From: Clostridiales bacterium
GTDB taxonomy: Bacteria > Bacillota > Clostridia > Oscillospirales > Oscillospiraceae
Reading direction: 5' to 3'
Length of the DNA stretch: 33,557 nucleotides
NCBI GenBank assembly: GCA_021205375.1
Contig: JAJPXR010000220.1
Span: 5,589 to 39,145 of the forward strand
Part shown: positions 24,001 through 32,797 of the stretch, piece by piece
Layout: each line of letters opens with the position of its first letter
Position numbering within the stretch: the first letter of the stretch is position 1
The notes under the pieces: generated by a model
Database searches by the model: none
Told to the model about the DNA's origin: nothing
What the model saw: the letters and a program-made list of their open reading frames with translations, nothing else
Translations under genes and position numbers: made by a program

Positions 24001-25154
24001 TACGCCTCGCCTCCCTCTTTTTTGTCATAATAGCGATAACAACTGACCTTGTGGGTGGGGGACAGACTGATCTCGCAGGGATAGGCCCCGTTGCAGCCCT
24101 CTACGCACATCTCGCAGCGGTCCTTGAAGTAGCAGTAGTCAGGCATATTGATGGGGTTGGGGACCTTGCCGGGGATGGAATACAGCTCGTCCACCTGCTT
24201 GCCCACCACGGGCTTGGAGGCCATCAGGCCGATGGTGTAGGGGTGGGCAGGATGGGCGAAAATCTCCTCGGCGGTGCCCTTTTCCACGATGCGCCCGGAA
24301 TACATGACCACCACGTAGTCTGCCATCTCCGCAATGACGCCCAGGTCGTGGGTGATGAACATGATGGAGGAGTTGATTTTGTCCTTCAAATGCCGCAGCA
24401 GGTCGAGGATCTGGGCCTGAATGGTCACATCCAGGGCGGTGGTCGGCTCGTCCGCGATGATGACCTTGGGGTTGCAGGCCAGGGCCATGGCGATCATGAC
24501 ACGCTGGCGCATACCGCCGGACAGCTCGTGGGGATACATCTTGTATACGCCCTCGCTGTTGGCGATGCCCACCATTTCCAGCAGCTCAATGGCACGGGCC
24601 TTGACATTCTCTTTGCTCATCCCGTTGCCGTCGTGGAGGGCAATGACCTCGTCCAACTGGGCGCCGATCTTAAAGACCGGGTTCAGGGAGGTCATCGGCT
24701 CCTGAAAAATCATGGAAATATAGTTGCCCCGGAGCGGCTGCATCTTTTCCTCTGGGGTCTTGGCGATGTCGTAAGCCTTGTCCCCCAGGTTCAGGCGAAT
24801 TTCGCCCTCCACGATTTGGCCCTGGGGCCGCTGGAGGAGCTGCATCAGGGACAGGCTGGTCACCGACTTGCCGCAGCCGGACTCGCCTACGATGCCCACT
24901 GTCTTGCCGATGGGGACCTCAAACGTGACGCCGTCCACGCTCTTGACGGTGCCCGCATCCGTGAAAAAGCAGGTGTGCAGGTTGTCGAACTCTACCGCGT
25001 TGGCGGGGTCGTGCATGGTGGTCAGATATTCGGACTCGGGAACGTGCTTGCGCTTGCGCTTTTTCTCCAGCTCCTGGGTGATTTTCCGGTTTTCCTTGGA
25101 GATGCGCCGGGATTCTTTCGCAGAAAGATAGCCTTCCGCTTGCTTTTTTGCCAT
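24000..25154 (-). CDS. oppD: Oligopeptide/dipeptide ABC transporter ATP-binding protein (OppD/DppD-like)
   Basis: 384 residues. A basic N-terminal extension of about 50 residues is followed by the ABC domain: Walker A GESGCGKS (90-97), a Q-loop in SMIFQEPMTSLNPV, signature LSGGMRQR, Walker B VIIADEPTTALD, and switch His in FITHDLGV. The C-terminal third has the oligo_HPY pattern (GLMASKP, IPGKVPNP) and several Cys (CYFKDRCEMCVEGC) as in peptide-importer ATPases. GGGAGGTAG precedes ATG 25154, 15 bases after the permease gene. Pairs with the downstream OppF-like ATPase. Confidence 0.92.
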   Translation of the reverse strand: MAKKQAEGYLSAKESRRISKENRKITQELEKKRKRKHVPESEYLTTMHDPANAVEFDNLHTCFFTDAGTVKSVDGVTFEVPIGKTVGIVGESGCGKSVTSLSLMQLLQRPQGQIVEGEIRLNLGDKAYDIAKTPEEKMQPLRGNYISMIFQEPMTSLNPVFKIGAQLDEVIALHDGNGMSKENVKARAIELLEMVGIANSEGVYKMYPHELSGGMRQRVMIAMALACNPKVIIADEPTTALDVTIQAQILDLLRHLKDKINSSIMFITHDLGVIAEMADYVVVMYSGRIVEKGTAEEIFAHPAHPYTIGLMASKPVVGKQVDELYSIPGKVPNPINMPDYCYFKDRCEMCVEGCNGAYPCEISLSPTHKVSCYRYYDKKEGGEA

Positions 25155-25169
25155 TCTCGTCTACCTCCC

Positions 25170-26735
25170 TTAGCGTTTCATCTTGGGGTCAAATGCGTCC
25201 CGCAGACCGTCGCCCACAAAGTTGAAGCCCAGCACGGTGATGAGCAGGCAGACGCCCGCCGGGATCCAGATGAACCAGTAATTGGTCATCACATAGGTGC
25301 TGTTGACATCGTTGATGATGTTACCCCAGGAGGCGAAGGGGAACTTGACGCCCAGGCCCAGGAAGGACAGGGTGGCCTCGGTGATAATGGTGCTGCCCAG
25401 CATCATGGTGCAGGAGACGATGAGCTGAGGCATGACGTTGGGGATCAGGTGCCGGAAGATCCGGCGGGAGGTACGGATACCGCAGGCTTCGGTGGCCATC
25501 ATGAACTCCTGTTCCCGGAGGGAGAGGATCTGTCCCCGGACCAGCCGGGCGATGGAGGGCCAGCTCAGGAAGCCCAGCAGCAGCATCAGGAAGAGCATCC
25601 GGATCTGGGGGTCCACGTTCATGGCGTCCATGGCCGCGCCCAGAATGATCATCAGCGGAGTGGAGGGGATGCAGTAGAACACATCCACGATGCGCATGAT
25701 CAGGTTGTCCACCCAGCCGCCGAAATACCCGGAGAGACCGCCCAGCAGGATGCCCAGCACCCCGGCGATCAAAACCACGATGAAGCCAATGACCAAGGAC
25801 ACCCGTCCTCCGTACATCAGGCGGGTCAGCATATCCATGCCGTTCCGGTCGGTCCCCAGCCAGTGGGCCATGGAGGGAGAAGCGTAGGCGTCGTATACGT
25901 AGGTCTCCGTCTCCTGGTTGACCGTCCAACTGTTGGTGTAAGGCTCATACTCCACCTCGTAGCTGTAGGTCTCCCCGTCGCTGCCGGTAAAGACGAACTC
26001 GCTCTCGTCGTTCTCGATGCACGCCTGGAGTTCTTCCTTGAAGAGCCGGCTGAGGGTGTCGCTGCTCTCTGTGGCGGTGACCACAAAGCGGCTGATATAG
26101 CCCAAAATCGCCCCGTCCTGGCCGATATTGCCGTCCTCGTCCATGGTATAGGTCGCGCCGTCGGCCTCAAAGGTGGTCTCGCCCGCGAAATAGGCCAGCA
26201 GCGCCTGATACTTGACGTTGAAGCTCAGGGAGCCGCTCTCCACGCTGATGATGTCCTTGGAGGCCATCGCCACCAGCACACCGTTTGAGTAGACCGAATA
26301 GAAGGCGTCGCCTTCGCACACGGCATCGTAGGTGACGTCCTTGTAATCGAAGCTGAAATCCTCTGTACCGTCGGTCTTGTTGTAGCCCAGCAGGAAATAG
26401 GCCTGGACCGTGGTGCTGAACTCCTGACCGTCCGCCACCGTATAGCGGAAATCGTCGTTCTGGACGACACCGGCGTACTGCTTGGTCTGGAGCTGGTAGG
26501 TGTAGAACTGCTGGTTCTCGTCGTAGGGGCTAAACCAGCCGCCCACGAAGGAGAACAGGAACATGGCAATCAGCATGATCAGGCCCACCATCGCCAGCCG
26601 GTTCCGGAAGAACCGCTTGGCGACCATAGCGCCGGGGGTCAGCACCTTGACCCGGCGGTCATCGTTCAGGGAGTACTGCTCCTCCTGAGGGGGAGGGGCT
26701 GCGTTTTTACGTTCTTCTCTCTTGTTTTCGCTCAT
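25170..26735 (-). CDS. oppC: Peptide ABC transporter permease (OppC/DppC-like) with large extracytoplasmic insert
   Basis: 521 residues from ATG 26735, preceded by GGAGGAGG; the frame upstream of it overlaps the other permease gene and is rejected. TM1 is at about 46-68. Then comes an acidic, Tyr- and Thr-rich stretch (about 70-288), then HWLGTDRNGMDMLTR and four or five more helices. The EAA loop that contacts the ATPase is EACGIRTSRRIFRHLIPN (416-433). Usual DppC/OppC proteins are about 300 residues with a short first loop. Here about 200 residues are added, predicted outside the membrane, where they could contact the binding protein or peptide. The gene follows the other permease by 17 bases. 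Confidence 0.9.
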   Translation of the reverse strand: MSENKREERKNAAPPPQEEQYSLNDDRRVKVLTPGAMVAKRFFRNRLAMVGLIMLIAMFLFSFVGGWFSPYDENQQFYTYQLQTKQYAGVVQNDDFRYTVADGQEFSTTVQAYFLLGYNKTDGTEDFSFDYKDVTYDAVCEGDAFYSVYSNGVLVAMASKDIISVESGSLSFNVKYQALLAYFAGETTFEADGATYTMDEDGNIGQDGAILGYISRFVVTATESSDTLSRLFKEELQACIENDESEFVFTGSDGETYSYEVEYEPYTNSWTVNQETETYVYDAYASPSMAHWLGTDRNGMDMLTRLMYGGRVSLVIGFIVVLIAGVLGILLGGLSGYFGGWVDNLIMRIVDVFYCIPSTPLMIILGAAMDAMNVDPQIRMLFLMLLLGFLSWPSIARLVRGQILSLREQEFMMATEACGIRTSRRIFRHLIPNVMPQLIVSCTMMLGSTIITEATLSFLGLGVKFPFASWGNIINDVNSTYVMTNYWFIWIPAGVCLLITVLGFNFVGDGLRDAFDPKMKR

Positions 26736-26752
26736 GGTTTCCTCCTCCTCTC

Positions 26753-27754
26753 CTATGCCGACACGCGGACCCGGGGATCGACCAGGCCATACACAATGTC
26801 GGTCAGCAGATTGCAGGCCAGCGTCAAAACCGCCAGGAAACACATATAGAACATGCTGAAGGGAATATCACCGGCCACCATCGCCTGATAGGAGGTGTAG
26901 CCAATGCCTGGGATGGAAAACAGCGTCTCGGTGATCAGCGCGCCGGAGAACAGGCCGGGTAGGGAGCCGCCGATAATGGTCACCAGGGGGATCATGGTGT
27001 TCCGGAAGGCGTGCTTGTAGATGACCTTCCCCTCAGGCAGACCCTTGGCCCGGGCCGTGCGGATGTAGTCGGCACTCAGGACCTCCAGCATATTGGTGCG
27101 GGTATAACGCATCAGGGAGCCGATGGAGATAATGACCAGCGTTGCGATGGGCAGCACCAGATGATAGGCCATATCGCAGAACTGCCCCCAGGGACCCAAC
27201 TGGGCAAAGTTGCGGCCCACCAGACCGGTCAGGTCAAACCAGCCCAGCTTGACAGAGAACACCAGCTTGAGCAGCGCCGCAAAGAAAAACGTGGGCAGGG
27301 ACATACCGATCAGGGCGATGGTGGTGATGGCGTAATCCACCCGGGAATACTGCCGGACGGCGGCGATGACGCCCAGCGGGATGGCAATGACCAGCTCCAG
27401 CAGGAAGGAGATACCGGCCATAACCACGGAGACGCCGATGACCTCGGCAAACTTCTCGGTGACGGGGACAGTGAACTTCCAACTGTCGCCAAACTGGCCC
27501 CGGATCGCCTGGCTGCACCAGCTCAGGAAGCCGGGGATGATCCCCTTGTCCAGACCGTACTGGGCGTTGAGCTGCTCCAGCCACTCTTCGTAGCTCTTGG
27601 AGCCGGGGGCGGTGGCCCGCTGCTGCGCCATGGACTGCACATAGGAGGTGGGCAGGCAGCGCATCATCGCGTAAATGATGAAGGCCACCAGAAACAGGAT
27701 CACAACAGACAACAGGATCCGTTTGATGATGTATTTGGACATACTTTGCTGCAT
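26753..27754 (-). CDS. oppB: Peptide ABC transporter permease (OppB/DppB-like)
   Basis: 333 residues with an N-terminal helix (YIIKRILLSVVILFLVAF), a loop, and five further helices. The EAA loop is in TARAKGLPEGKVIYKH followed by AFRNTMIPLV, and the protein ends in the family-typical DIVYGLVDPRVRV. With the OppC-like protein it forms the membrane channel. The stop is TAG at a natural C-terminus, showing TAG is used normally here. First gene of the permease/ATPase block. It is separated from the binding-protein gene by 265 bases of hairpins, a possible promoter and a terminator. An in-frame ATG four codons in is an alternative start. Confidence 0.92.
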   Translation of the reverse strand: MQQSMSKYIIKRILLSVVILFLVAFIIYAMMRCLPTSYVQSMAQQRATAPGSKSYEEWLEQLNAQYGLDKGIIPGFLSWCSQAIRGQFGDSWKFTVPVTEKFAEVIGVSVVMAGISFLLELVIAIPLGVIAAVRQYSRVDYAITTIALIGMSLPTFFFAALLKLVFSVKLGWFDLTGLVGRNFAQLGPWGQFCDMAYHLVLPIATLVIISIGSLMRYTRTNMLEVLSADYIRTARAKGLPEGKVIYKHAFRNTMIPLVTIIGGSLPGLFSGALITETLFSIPGIGYTSYQAMVAGDIPFSMFYMCFLAVLTLACNLLTDIVYGLVDPRVRVSA

Positions 27755-27828
27755 AAACGTTTTCCCCTTTCCTTTCTATTTTTCGCGGACCGGGGATGTC
27801 CGCAGGCGTTGTATCGCCTTGTTACGCT

Positions 27829-27892
27829 AAAAAAATCTACAAACGCAAGGGAGTCGTTCCAAGGCGCTGGAGCGGCTCCTTTGCGCTTGTAG
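27829..27892 (-). terminator. Strong rho-independent terminator or attenuator upstream of the permease genes
   Basis: A 20-bp stem with three mismatched or wobble positions (27837-27856 with 27873-27892), followed on the - strand by ATTTTTTTA. It lies between the binding-protein gene and the first permease gene, so it could lower expression of the membrane parts relative to the binding protein. Two short hairpins (27785-27803 and 27804-27819) follow before the permease start. Confidence 0.7.
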
Positions 27893-27903
27893 TCCGCACG
27901 TTT

Positions 27904-27933
27904 GTTATATCATTTGTCATATAAAATGAACAA
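27904..27933 (-). promoter_or_regulatory. Possible promoter just upstream of the permease leader terminator
   Basis: On the - strand TTGTTC (27928-27933), an 18-base spacer, and TATAAC (27904-27909) with a TGA extension before it (extended -10). Transcription would begin within about ten bases of the terminator stem, an attenuator-like layout. The -35 box is weak. Confidence 0.4.
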
Positions 27934-27939
27934 TGGCGA

Positions 27940-27991
27940 CCGGGCCGGAGCCCGGCCGCCCACGTCTCCCGGCCTATTCAGGGGCCGGGAG
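27940..27991. other. Two GC-rich hairpins after the peptide-binding protein gene
   Basis: CTCCCGGCC (27966-27974) pairs perfectly with GGCCGGGAG (27983-27991), and CCGGGC (27940-27945) with GCCCGG (27950-27955). No T-run follows, so they are more likely 3'-end stabilisers or processing structures than full terminators. Confidence 0.6.
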
Positions 27992-28019
27992 AAATCGCTT
28001 GTCAAACAGGGTCAGTCGC

Positions 28020-30287
28020 TCAGTTCATCTCGATGAGCTCGACCTCAGACATCCAGCTCCAGTAAGGCGTCATATCAGACGTGACGGTGTCGGTGTTGAC
28101 CCGCTCGGTGGAGACCAGGTAGTTTTCGCTGCGCTGGTAGACGGGGATCTCAACGCCCCAATCCAGGATGATCTCCATGGCGCTCTTGTACAGCGTCTTG
28201 CGGAAGGTCTGGTCGGTGGACTGGCGGGCGGTCATGATCAGCTCGTCCAGGTCTGCATCGTTGATGGCGTAGTAGTTGGTGGAACCCGCGCTGTGATAGA
28301 GCTGATACATGTCGGGGTCGGTGGAAGCCTGCCATGCGGCGACCCACATATCGGCCTCGCCGGACTGGTAAGCGGCGTACAGCTCAGAAGCGTCGGCGTG
28401 GTCGTTGATGGTCAGGGTGATACCGATGGTGGCCAGAGCGTCAGCGGCGTTGCTCAGCAGCAGGAAGGAGGGGTGGTCACCGGTGCCGGAACCGCCGATG
28501 TGGACGGTGTAGGTCAGGGAAGCACCCTCAGGAGCGGCGGTGACAACGCCGTCCTCCACGGTGTAACCGGCGGCGGCGAAGTAGCCCAGAGCGGCGTCCA
28601 GAGCGGCGGCATACTTGTCGTCCACGCTCATGTCATCGGTATAGATGCTGTTGCCGTCCACGTCCACGGAATAGGCCACCTGATAGCCGTCGTCCGTGAC
28701 CTGGGGGGCTGCCCAGCTTGTGCTGGAAATGGGATAGTTGATGACGGAAGCGGTCTCGCCGTAGTAGGAGTCGATGGACTCGTCACGGTAGACGGAGAAA
28801 ACAGTGGCGAACGCCTTGCGCAGCGCCTTGGAAGCATCGGAAGAGGCGTCGTCGCCCACCTTCACGTTGTCCGCGCAGATACCGATGTAGCCATAGCCGC
28901 GGAAATCGTACAGATAAGTGGTGATGACATCACCGACCAGCTCGCCGTTGGAGTTGTAGGTGGTGATCTCGTCTGCCCGCTCAGCAGAATAGGCGGGGTC
29001 GGCGATGTCCACAGTGCCGGTGACGATGCCGGAGATCTTGTCGTCCTCAGAGGTGATCTCCATGAAGTTCAGATACTGGGTAGCAGGCTCGCCCTTGAAG
29101 TAATAGGGGTTGGCCTCCATGTAGACCACGCCGTTGGAATACTCGTTGAAGATGTAGGGACCGGCGCCCATGGGAGCGGGGGTCTTATCCTTGATGCTGC
29201 TCAGGTCGCCCTTGGTGAAGCCGAAGGAGTGGCCGTCGTAGTCATACAGGCTCTCGTCCCCGTAGTAAGCCAGCGGGGTGATGGGCAGGGACAACTGATA
29301 GATGAAGGTGGCGTCCAGCTCGGTGGTGATAACGTCCATGCTGTAGTCGCCGGTGCGGACGATGCCGGAAACGTAGTCGGCGGACTCGCCGGTCTCGATG
29401 CCGATGGAGTAGGCGTCATAGTCCTCCATCAGGTCGAACAGGGAGGTGTAAGCAGCCTCAGTGTCGGACAGAGTGGCGTAGTCGCCTGCATAGCTCTCCA
29501 CCAGCAGGTTCCAGAAGTCCTCGGCGGTGGCGTCCGCAGCCAGGCCCTCAAAGCCCCAAGCGGCGGCGGCTGTGGCAACGTCGCCCTCCTCAGCAACGCC
29601 TGCGTCCACGCAGTAGTCCACGATCTCCTGGGCGAAGGCGGTGCCTGCCTGGGTCAGGTCGGCCCAGAAAGCGGTCTGGGTCTCTTCATCCCAATAGGTG
29701 AAGTCGGTGTTGTCCTGACCGGCTGCGGCCAGCAGGTCGAACAGGGTGCTCATGCCGCTGCGGTAGGCGTCCAGGCCCTCGATGGGGCAGGAATACAGCG
29801 TGGTGGAGCCGTCATAGGTGGGATCCAGGAACACATACATGGCGAAGATCACGTCGTCGATGTCGGCATAGGTGCCGTCGGAGAACTGGATGTCGTCCCG
29901 CATGGTCACGCTGTAGGTGACGGTGCCGTCGTCGTTCTCGGTGACAACGATGTCAGAGGTGCCATAGTAAGTGTAGTCGGTGCCGTTGTAGGAGAGATTA
30001 TAGCCCTCGATGCCGCTGAGGACAGGCTCGCCCACGCGGTCGGTGTACATCAGGAACGCCTGGGTCATCTCCTCCACGTTGACGTCGTCCACGCTGGCGG
30101 CGAAGAACGGAGAGAACTTCTGTTCCAGACCGGTCACGCTGGCCACCAGAGTGTCGCTGTCCTCCTCGGTGGTGGCGGCACTGCTGTCGGTGGATGTGTC
30201 AGCGCTGCTGCTGCCGCCGCAGGCGGCCAGGGACAGGACCATCGCCAGCGCCAGGATCAGCGCAAGCAGTTTCTTGGCTTGTTTCAT
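28020..30287 (-). CDS. Peptide-binding lipoprotein of the ABC importer (SBP family 5)
   Basis: 755 residues from ATG 30287, preceded by AGGAGG; the longer frame upstream has no such site and would spoil the signal peptide. A type II signal peptide ends in the lipobox LAAC (Cys 23), then comes a Ser/Thr-rich linker. Family-5 solute-binding traits: LEQKFSPFFAAS, SDGTYADIDDVIFAM, AYYGDES, KGDLSSIKDKTPAPMGAGPY, SDMWVAAW-like segments and DLDELIMTARQSTD near the end. It would be anchored outside the membrane and deliver peptides to the permeases downstream. It is longer than the usual ~530-600 residues; the extra length includes an acidic, Ala-rich middle part (about 170-290). It has its own promoter and structured leader. 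Confidence 0.9.
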   Translation of the reverse strand: MKQAKKLLALILALAMVLSLAACGGSSSADTSTDSSAATTEEDSDTLVASVTGLEQKFSPFFAASVDDVNVEEMTQAFLMYTDRVGEPVLSGIEGYNLSYNGTDYTYYGTSDIVVTENDDGTVTYSVTMRDDIQFSDGTYADIDDVIFAMYVFLDPTYDGSTTLYSCPIEGLDAYRSGMSTLFDLLAAAGQDNTDFTYWDEETQTAFWADLTQAGTAFAQEIVDYCVDAGVAEEGDVATAAAAWGFEGLAADATAEDFWNLLVESYAGDYATLSDTEAAYTSLFDLMEDYDAYSIGIETGESADYVSGIVRTGDYSMDVITTELDATFIYQLSLPITPLAYYGDESLYDYDGHSFGFTKGDLSSIKDKTPAPMGAGPYIFNEYSNGVVYMEANPYYFKGEPATQYLNFMEITSEDDKISGIVTGTVDIADPAYSAERADEITTYNSNGELVGDVITTYLYDFRGYGYIGICADNVKVGDDASSDASKALRKAFATVFSVYRDESIDSYYGETASVINYPISSTSWAAPQVTDDGYQVAYSVDVDGNSIYTDDMSVDDKYAAALDAALGYFAAAGYTVEDGVVTAAPEGASLTYTVHIGGSGTGDHPSFLLLSNAADALATIGITLTINDHADASELYAAYQSGEADMWVAAWQASTDPDMYQLYHSAGSTNYYAINDADLDELIMTARQSTDQTFRKTLYKSAMEIILDWGVEIPVYQRSENYLVSTERVNTDTVTSDMTPYWSWMSEVELIEMN

Positions 30288-30335
30288 TTTGCTTCCTCCT
30301 TGTTTTTTCCCAGTCTCCGCCACCGAAAGGACATT

Positions 30336-30380
30336 CTCTGTTCCGTGTGCAACACGGAACAGAGCGGGAGCGCTCCCGCT
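30336..30380 (-). promoter_or_regulatory. Paired perfect inverted repeats in the leader of the binding-protein gene
   Basis: A 13-bp perfect stem (CTCTGTTCCGTGT at 30336-30348 with 30352-30364, 3-base loop) directly abuts and overlaps by two bases an 18-bp perfect palindrome (30363-30380). Both lie between the promoter and the ribosome binding site, so they would form in the mRNA leader. No T-run follows, so they are not ordinary terminators. Confidence 0.65.
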
Positions 30381-30422
30381 CGCCTTGCGGCCAGTTCTCC
30401 GGCCGGCGATACTGTTCATTTT

Positions 30423-30451
30423 ATAATAGTCTTTTTATGATAGCTTGTCAA
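30423..30451 (-). promoter_or_regulatory. Strong promoter of the peptide-binding protein gene
   Basis: On the - strand perfect TTGACA (30446-30451), 17 bases, TATTAT (30423-30428), in an AT-rich stretch. Start near 30416, so the leader is about 130 bases. Confidence 0.75.
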
Positions 30452-30490
30452 TTTCATAATTCAAAATTTTCGGATGTTCCAAAAACTTTC

Positions 30491-31033
30491 TTAAATTTCC
30501 CCAATTTTCTCCCATCGCATGTTTGAAAGCGCCCTTCTCGCGGTGAGAATGCCTGAAAATGCCAGGATTTCCAGGCAGAGCAGCCCCAAAACAGGAAGCA
30601 ACGCTTCGCCGCCGCCCGCGAGGAACACATCCAGCAGCTCCCCCAGGACGGTCAGGGCGGTCCCGACGGCGGCGACAATCGCCCGCCGGGGAATGCTGCC
30701 CACCGTCTCCTCATAGACATAGGCCCGGAGGGGGTCGCCGCCTGTGACCAGGCGGCCAATGCCCCAGCCCATGCTGACAGAGGCCACCATCTGGACCACA
30801 TAGGGGAGGATGACGTAGGCGCGCTGCTGCATCCCGGTGCCGGGGATGCAGCCCGCGGCGACAGTGGCGGCGAAGGACGCCGCCCAGAGAACGGCCAGCC
30901 CCGCCATGGCCCGGCGGCGGCTTTTGCCCCCGTCCTGATAAGCGTAATGGTCCCCGGTGTAGACATACTCTCCGCTGGCGGTCCGGTGGAACTCGTCCGT
31001 ATGGGCGTTGACGCCCCACTTGCGCCCCGCCAT
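30491..31033 (-). CDS. Small integral membrane protein of unknown function
   Basis: 180 residues with a polar, Tyr- and His-rich N-terminus (1-40) and four hydrophobic helices at about 42-62, 71-92, 117-138 and 145-164. I do not recognise a family. The start overlaps the stop of the M3 peptidase gene (TGATG, 31031-31035), so it is translated with it. A paralogue-free four-helix protein coupled to a peptidase could be a membrane partner or simply share the operon. No active-site motif is visible. Confidence 0.75.
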   Translation of the reverse strand: MAGRKWGVNAHTDEFHRTASGEYVYTGDHYAYQDGGKSRRRAMAGLAVLWAASFAATVAAGCIPGTGMQQRAYVILPYVVQMVASVSMGWGIGRLVTGGDPLRAYVYEETVGSIPRRAIVAAVGTALTVLGELLDVFLAGGGEALLPVLGLLCLEILAFSGILTARRALSNMRWEKIGEI

Positions 31034-32736
31034 CAGGCAATGCCCGTCAGGTCAAAGTTCGCCAGCCATTCCCTTGCGGCCTGACAAACCTCCCGGAGGC
31101 AGCTCTCCTCAAAGGGACTCTTCAATCCGGCGTTTTTCAGCAGGTCAGTGAAGGTGGCGGAACCGCCCTGGCTGGTGTAGGCCATATAGTGCTGCCAGGC
31201 GTCGGGCAAATTCTTTTGGATCATGGCCCAAAACTCCAGAGAGACCGTCTGGGCCAGGCAGTAGTCGATGTAGTAGAAGGGAGACGAGTAGATGTGATGC
31301 TTCAACTGCCAGTGCTCTCCCTCGCTGTAGAAGGGGATCTCGCCGTCCAGCCGCATCCAGGGCATATAGGTCCCCATCAGCTCCTTCCAGACCCCGTGGC
31401 GCTGGGCGGGCGTCAGGTCGGGCTGCTCGTAGACGATGTGCTGGAAGTGGTCCACCATCGTCCCATAGGGGATGAAGGTCAGCGCGCCGGACAGGTGGCT
31501 GTAATAGAACTTCCGGGTGTCCTCCCCAAAGAAGCCCTCGGCCCAGGGCCAGGCGAAGAACTCCATAGACATGGAGTGGACCTCGCAGGCCTCCATGCTG
31601 GGCCAGCGGGAGGACAGGGGGACCCGCTTCCGGTTGAGGTACTCGGCAAAGGCGTGGCCCGCCTCGTGAGTGACCACCTCCACATCTCCCTGGGTGCCGT
31701 TGAAGTTGGCGAAGATGAAGGGGACCTCATAGTCCGGCAGGCTGGTGCAGTAGCCGCCGCCGGCCTTGCCCTCGGTGCTGAGCACATCCAGCAGTTCGCC
31801 GTCCAACATGACGCGGAAAAATTCGCTGGTTTCCGGGCTTAATTCATCGTAAAACTTCTTCCCCTGGGCCAGGATGTCCTCCGCCGACCCCTGGGGCCGG
31901 GGATTGCCGGAGCGGAACTCCAGGGCGTTGTCCGCAAAGCTCATGGGGTATTCCTTCCCCAGCCGTTTGGCCTGCTCCCGATAGATGCTGTCCGCCACAG
32001 GGACCAGATACTTCACCACGGCGGCCCGGAACTGCTCCACGTCCTCCTTGGTGTAGCAGTTGCGGCCCATGCGGTAGTAACCCAGGGTGGTATACCCCTC
32101 GTACCCCAGCTTTTTGCCCATCGTGTCCCGCAGGTGGACCAACTGGTCATAGATGCTGTCCATGCGGTCCTGGTGGTCCTTGTACCACTGGCCCTCCGCT
32201 TTCCACGCGGCCAGACGGCGCTCGTCGTCCGGGTCGCTCTTGAAGGGGGTCATCTGGCTCAGGGTGTACACCCCGCCCTCAAAGGGGACTTGGGCGGAGG
32301 CCAGCAGCTTCTCGTATTCCTGGGTCAGGTCGTTCTCCTGCTGGAGTTCGGGGACGATCTCCGGTGAAAAGGCTTTCAGCTCCAGCTCCGCGTTGGTGAA
32401 CATCAGCTCGCCGTACTCCCTGGCAAAGTCGGCCCGGAAGGGGCTGGCCAGCAGCGCCAGCGTCCACTCCTGGCTGACCGCCTGGAGTTCCGGCGTAGCG
32501 GCGTTCCAGAATTTAGATTCTTCGTCGTAGAACCCATCCCGCGTGTCGATGGAATGGCGGATGCTGGCCAGCGTCGCCTGGGTGTTGATGTGTTTTTCCA
32601 GTTCCTGTTCCTCCAGGAACACCTGTCGGGCTGTCTCGTAGTCCGCCGCGCTTTGCAGCCGCTCGGTCAGAGCGGTCTGCTGGTTTTTCAGCGCCTCCAG
32701 GTCCGGGCGCTCGTACTTCATCTCAGAAAATTTCAA
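31033..32736 (-). CDS. M3 family oligoendopeptidase
   Basis: 567 residues, cytoplasmic zinc peptidase cutting short peptides, as PepF and thimet-type enzymes do. The zinc site is HEAGH (357-361) with the third ligand Glu 385 in EACEVHSMSMEFF. The C-terminal part has HIYSSPFYYIDYCLAQ, which includes the substrate-contacting His/Tyr region of the family. Start: TTG 32736, seven bases after GGAGG, gives the family-typical beginning KFSEMKYERPDLE; the GTG at 32751 overlaps that ribosome site and is rejected. No signal peptide. Its place next to a peptide importer suggests it degrades imported oligopeptides. The promoter lies at 32798-32826. Confidence 0.92.
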   Translation of the reverse strand: MKFSEMKYERPDLEALKNQQTALTERLQSAADYETARQVFLEEQELEKHINTQATLASIRHSIDTRDGFYDEESKFWNAATPELQAVSQEWTLALLASPFRADFAREYGELMFTNAELELKAFSPEIVPELQQENDLTQEYEKLLASAQVPFEGGVYTLSQMTPFKSDPDDERRLAAWKAEGQWYKDHQDRMDSIYDQLVHLRDTMGKKLGYEGYTTLGYYRMGRNCYTKEDVEQFRAAVVKYLVPVADSIYREQAKRLGKEYPMSFADNALEFRSGNPRPQGSAEDILAQGKKFYDELSPETSEFFRVMLDGELLDVLSTEGKAGGGYCTSLPDYEVPFIFANFNGTQGDVEVVTHEAGHAFAEYLNRKRVPLSSRWPSMEACEVHSMSMEFFAWPWAEGFFGEDTRKFYYSHLSGALTFIPYGTMVDHFQHIVYEQPDLTPAQRHGVWKELMGTYMPWMRLDGEIPFYSEGEHWQLKHHIYSSPFYYIDYCLAQTVSLEFWAMIQKNLPDAWQHYMAYTSQGGSATFTDLLKNAGLKSPFEESCLREVCQAAREWLANFDLTGIA

Positions 32737-32797
32737 GTTGCGTTCCTCCACAGTATTCTGCCGCCGCGCCGACGGCGTATTGCGAATGATAAAGGGA

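Noticed and set aside
18694..26288. Long antisense reading frames opposite the ABC exporter genes (20410-22332 and 18694-20355, - strand) and opposite oppD/oppC (23994-26288, + strand)
   Set aside because: They mirror strongly supported genes on the other strand, start without ribosome sites, and translate to Gly/His/Asp/Gln-rich sequence typical of GC-rich shadow frames.
27933..30440. 835-codon + strand frame opposite the peptide-binding protein
   Set aside because: Shadow of the lipoprotein gene: Val/Gly-rich translation with no domain pattern. The opposite strand has signal peptide, lipobox and promoter.
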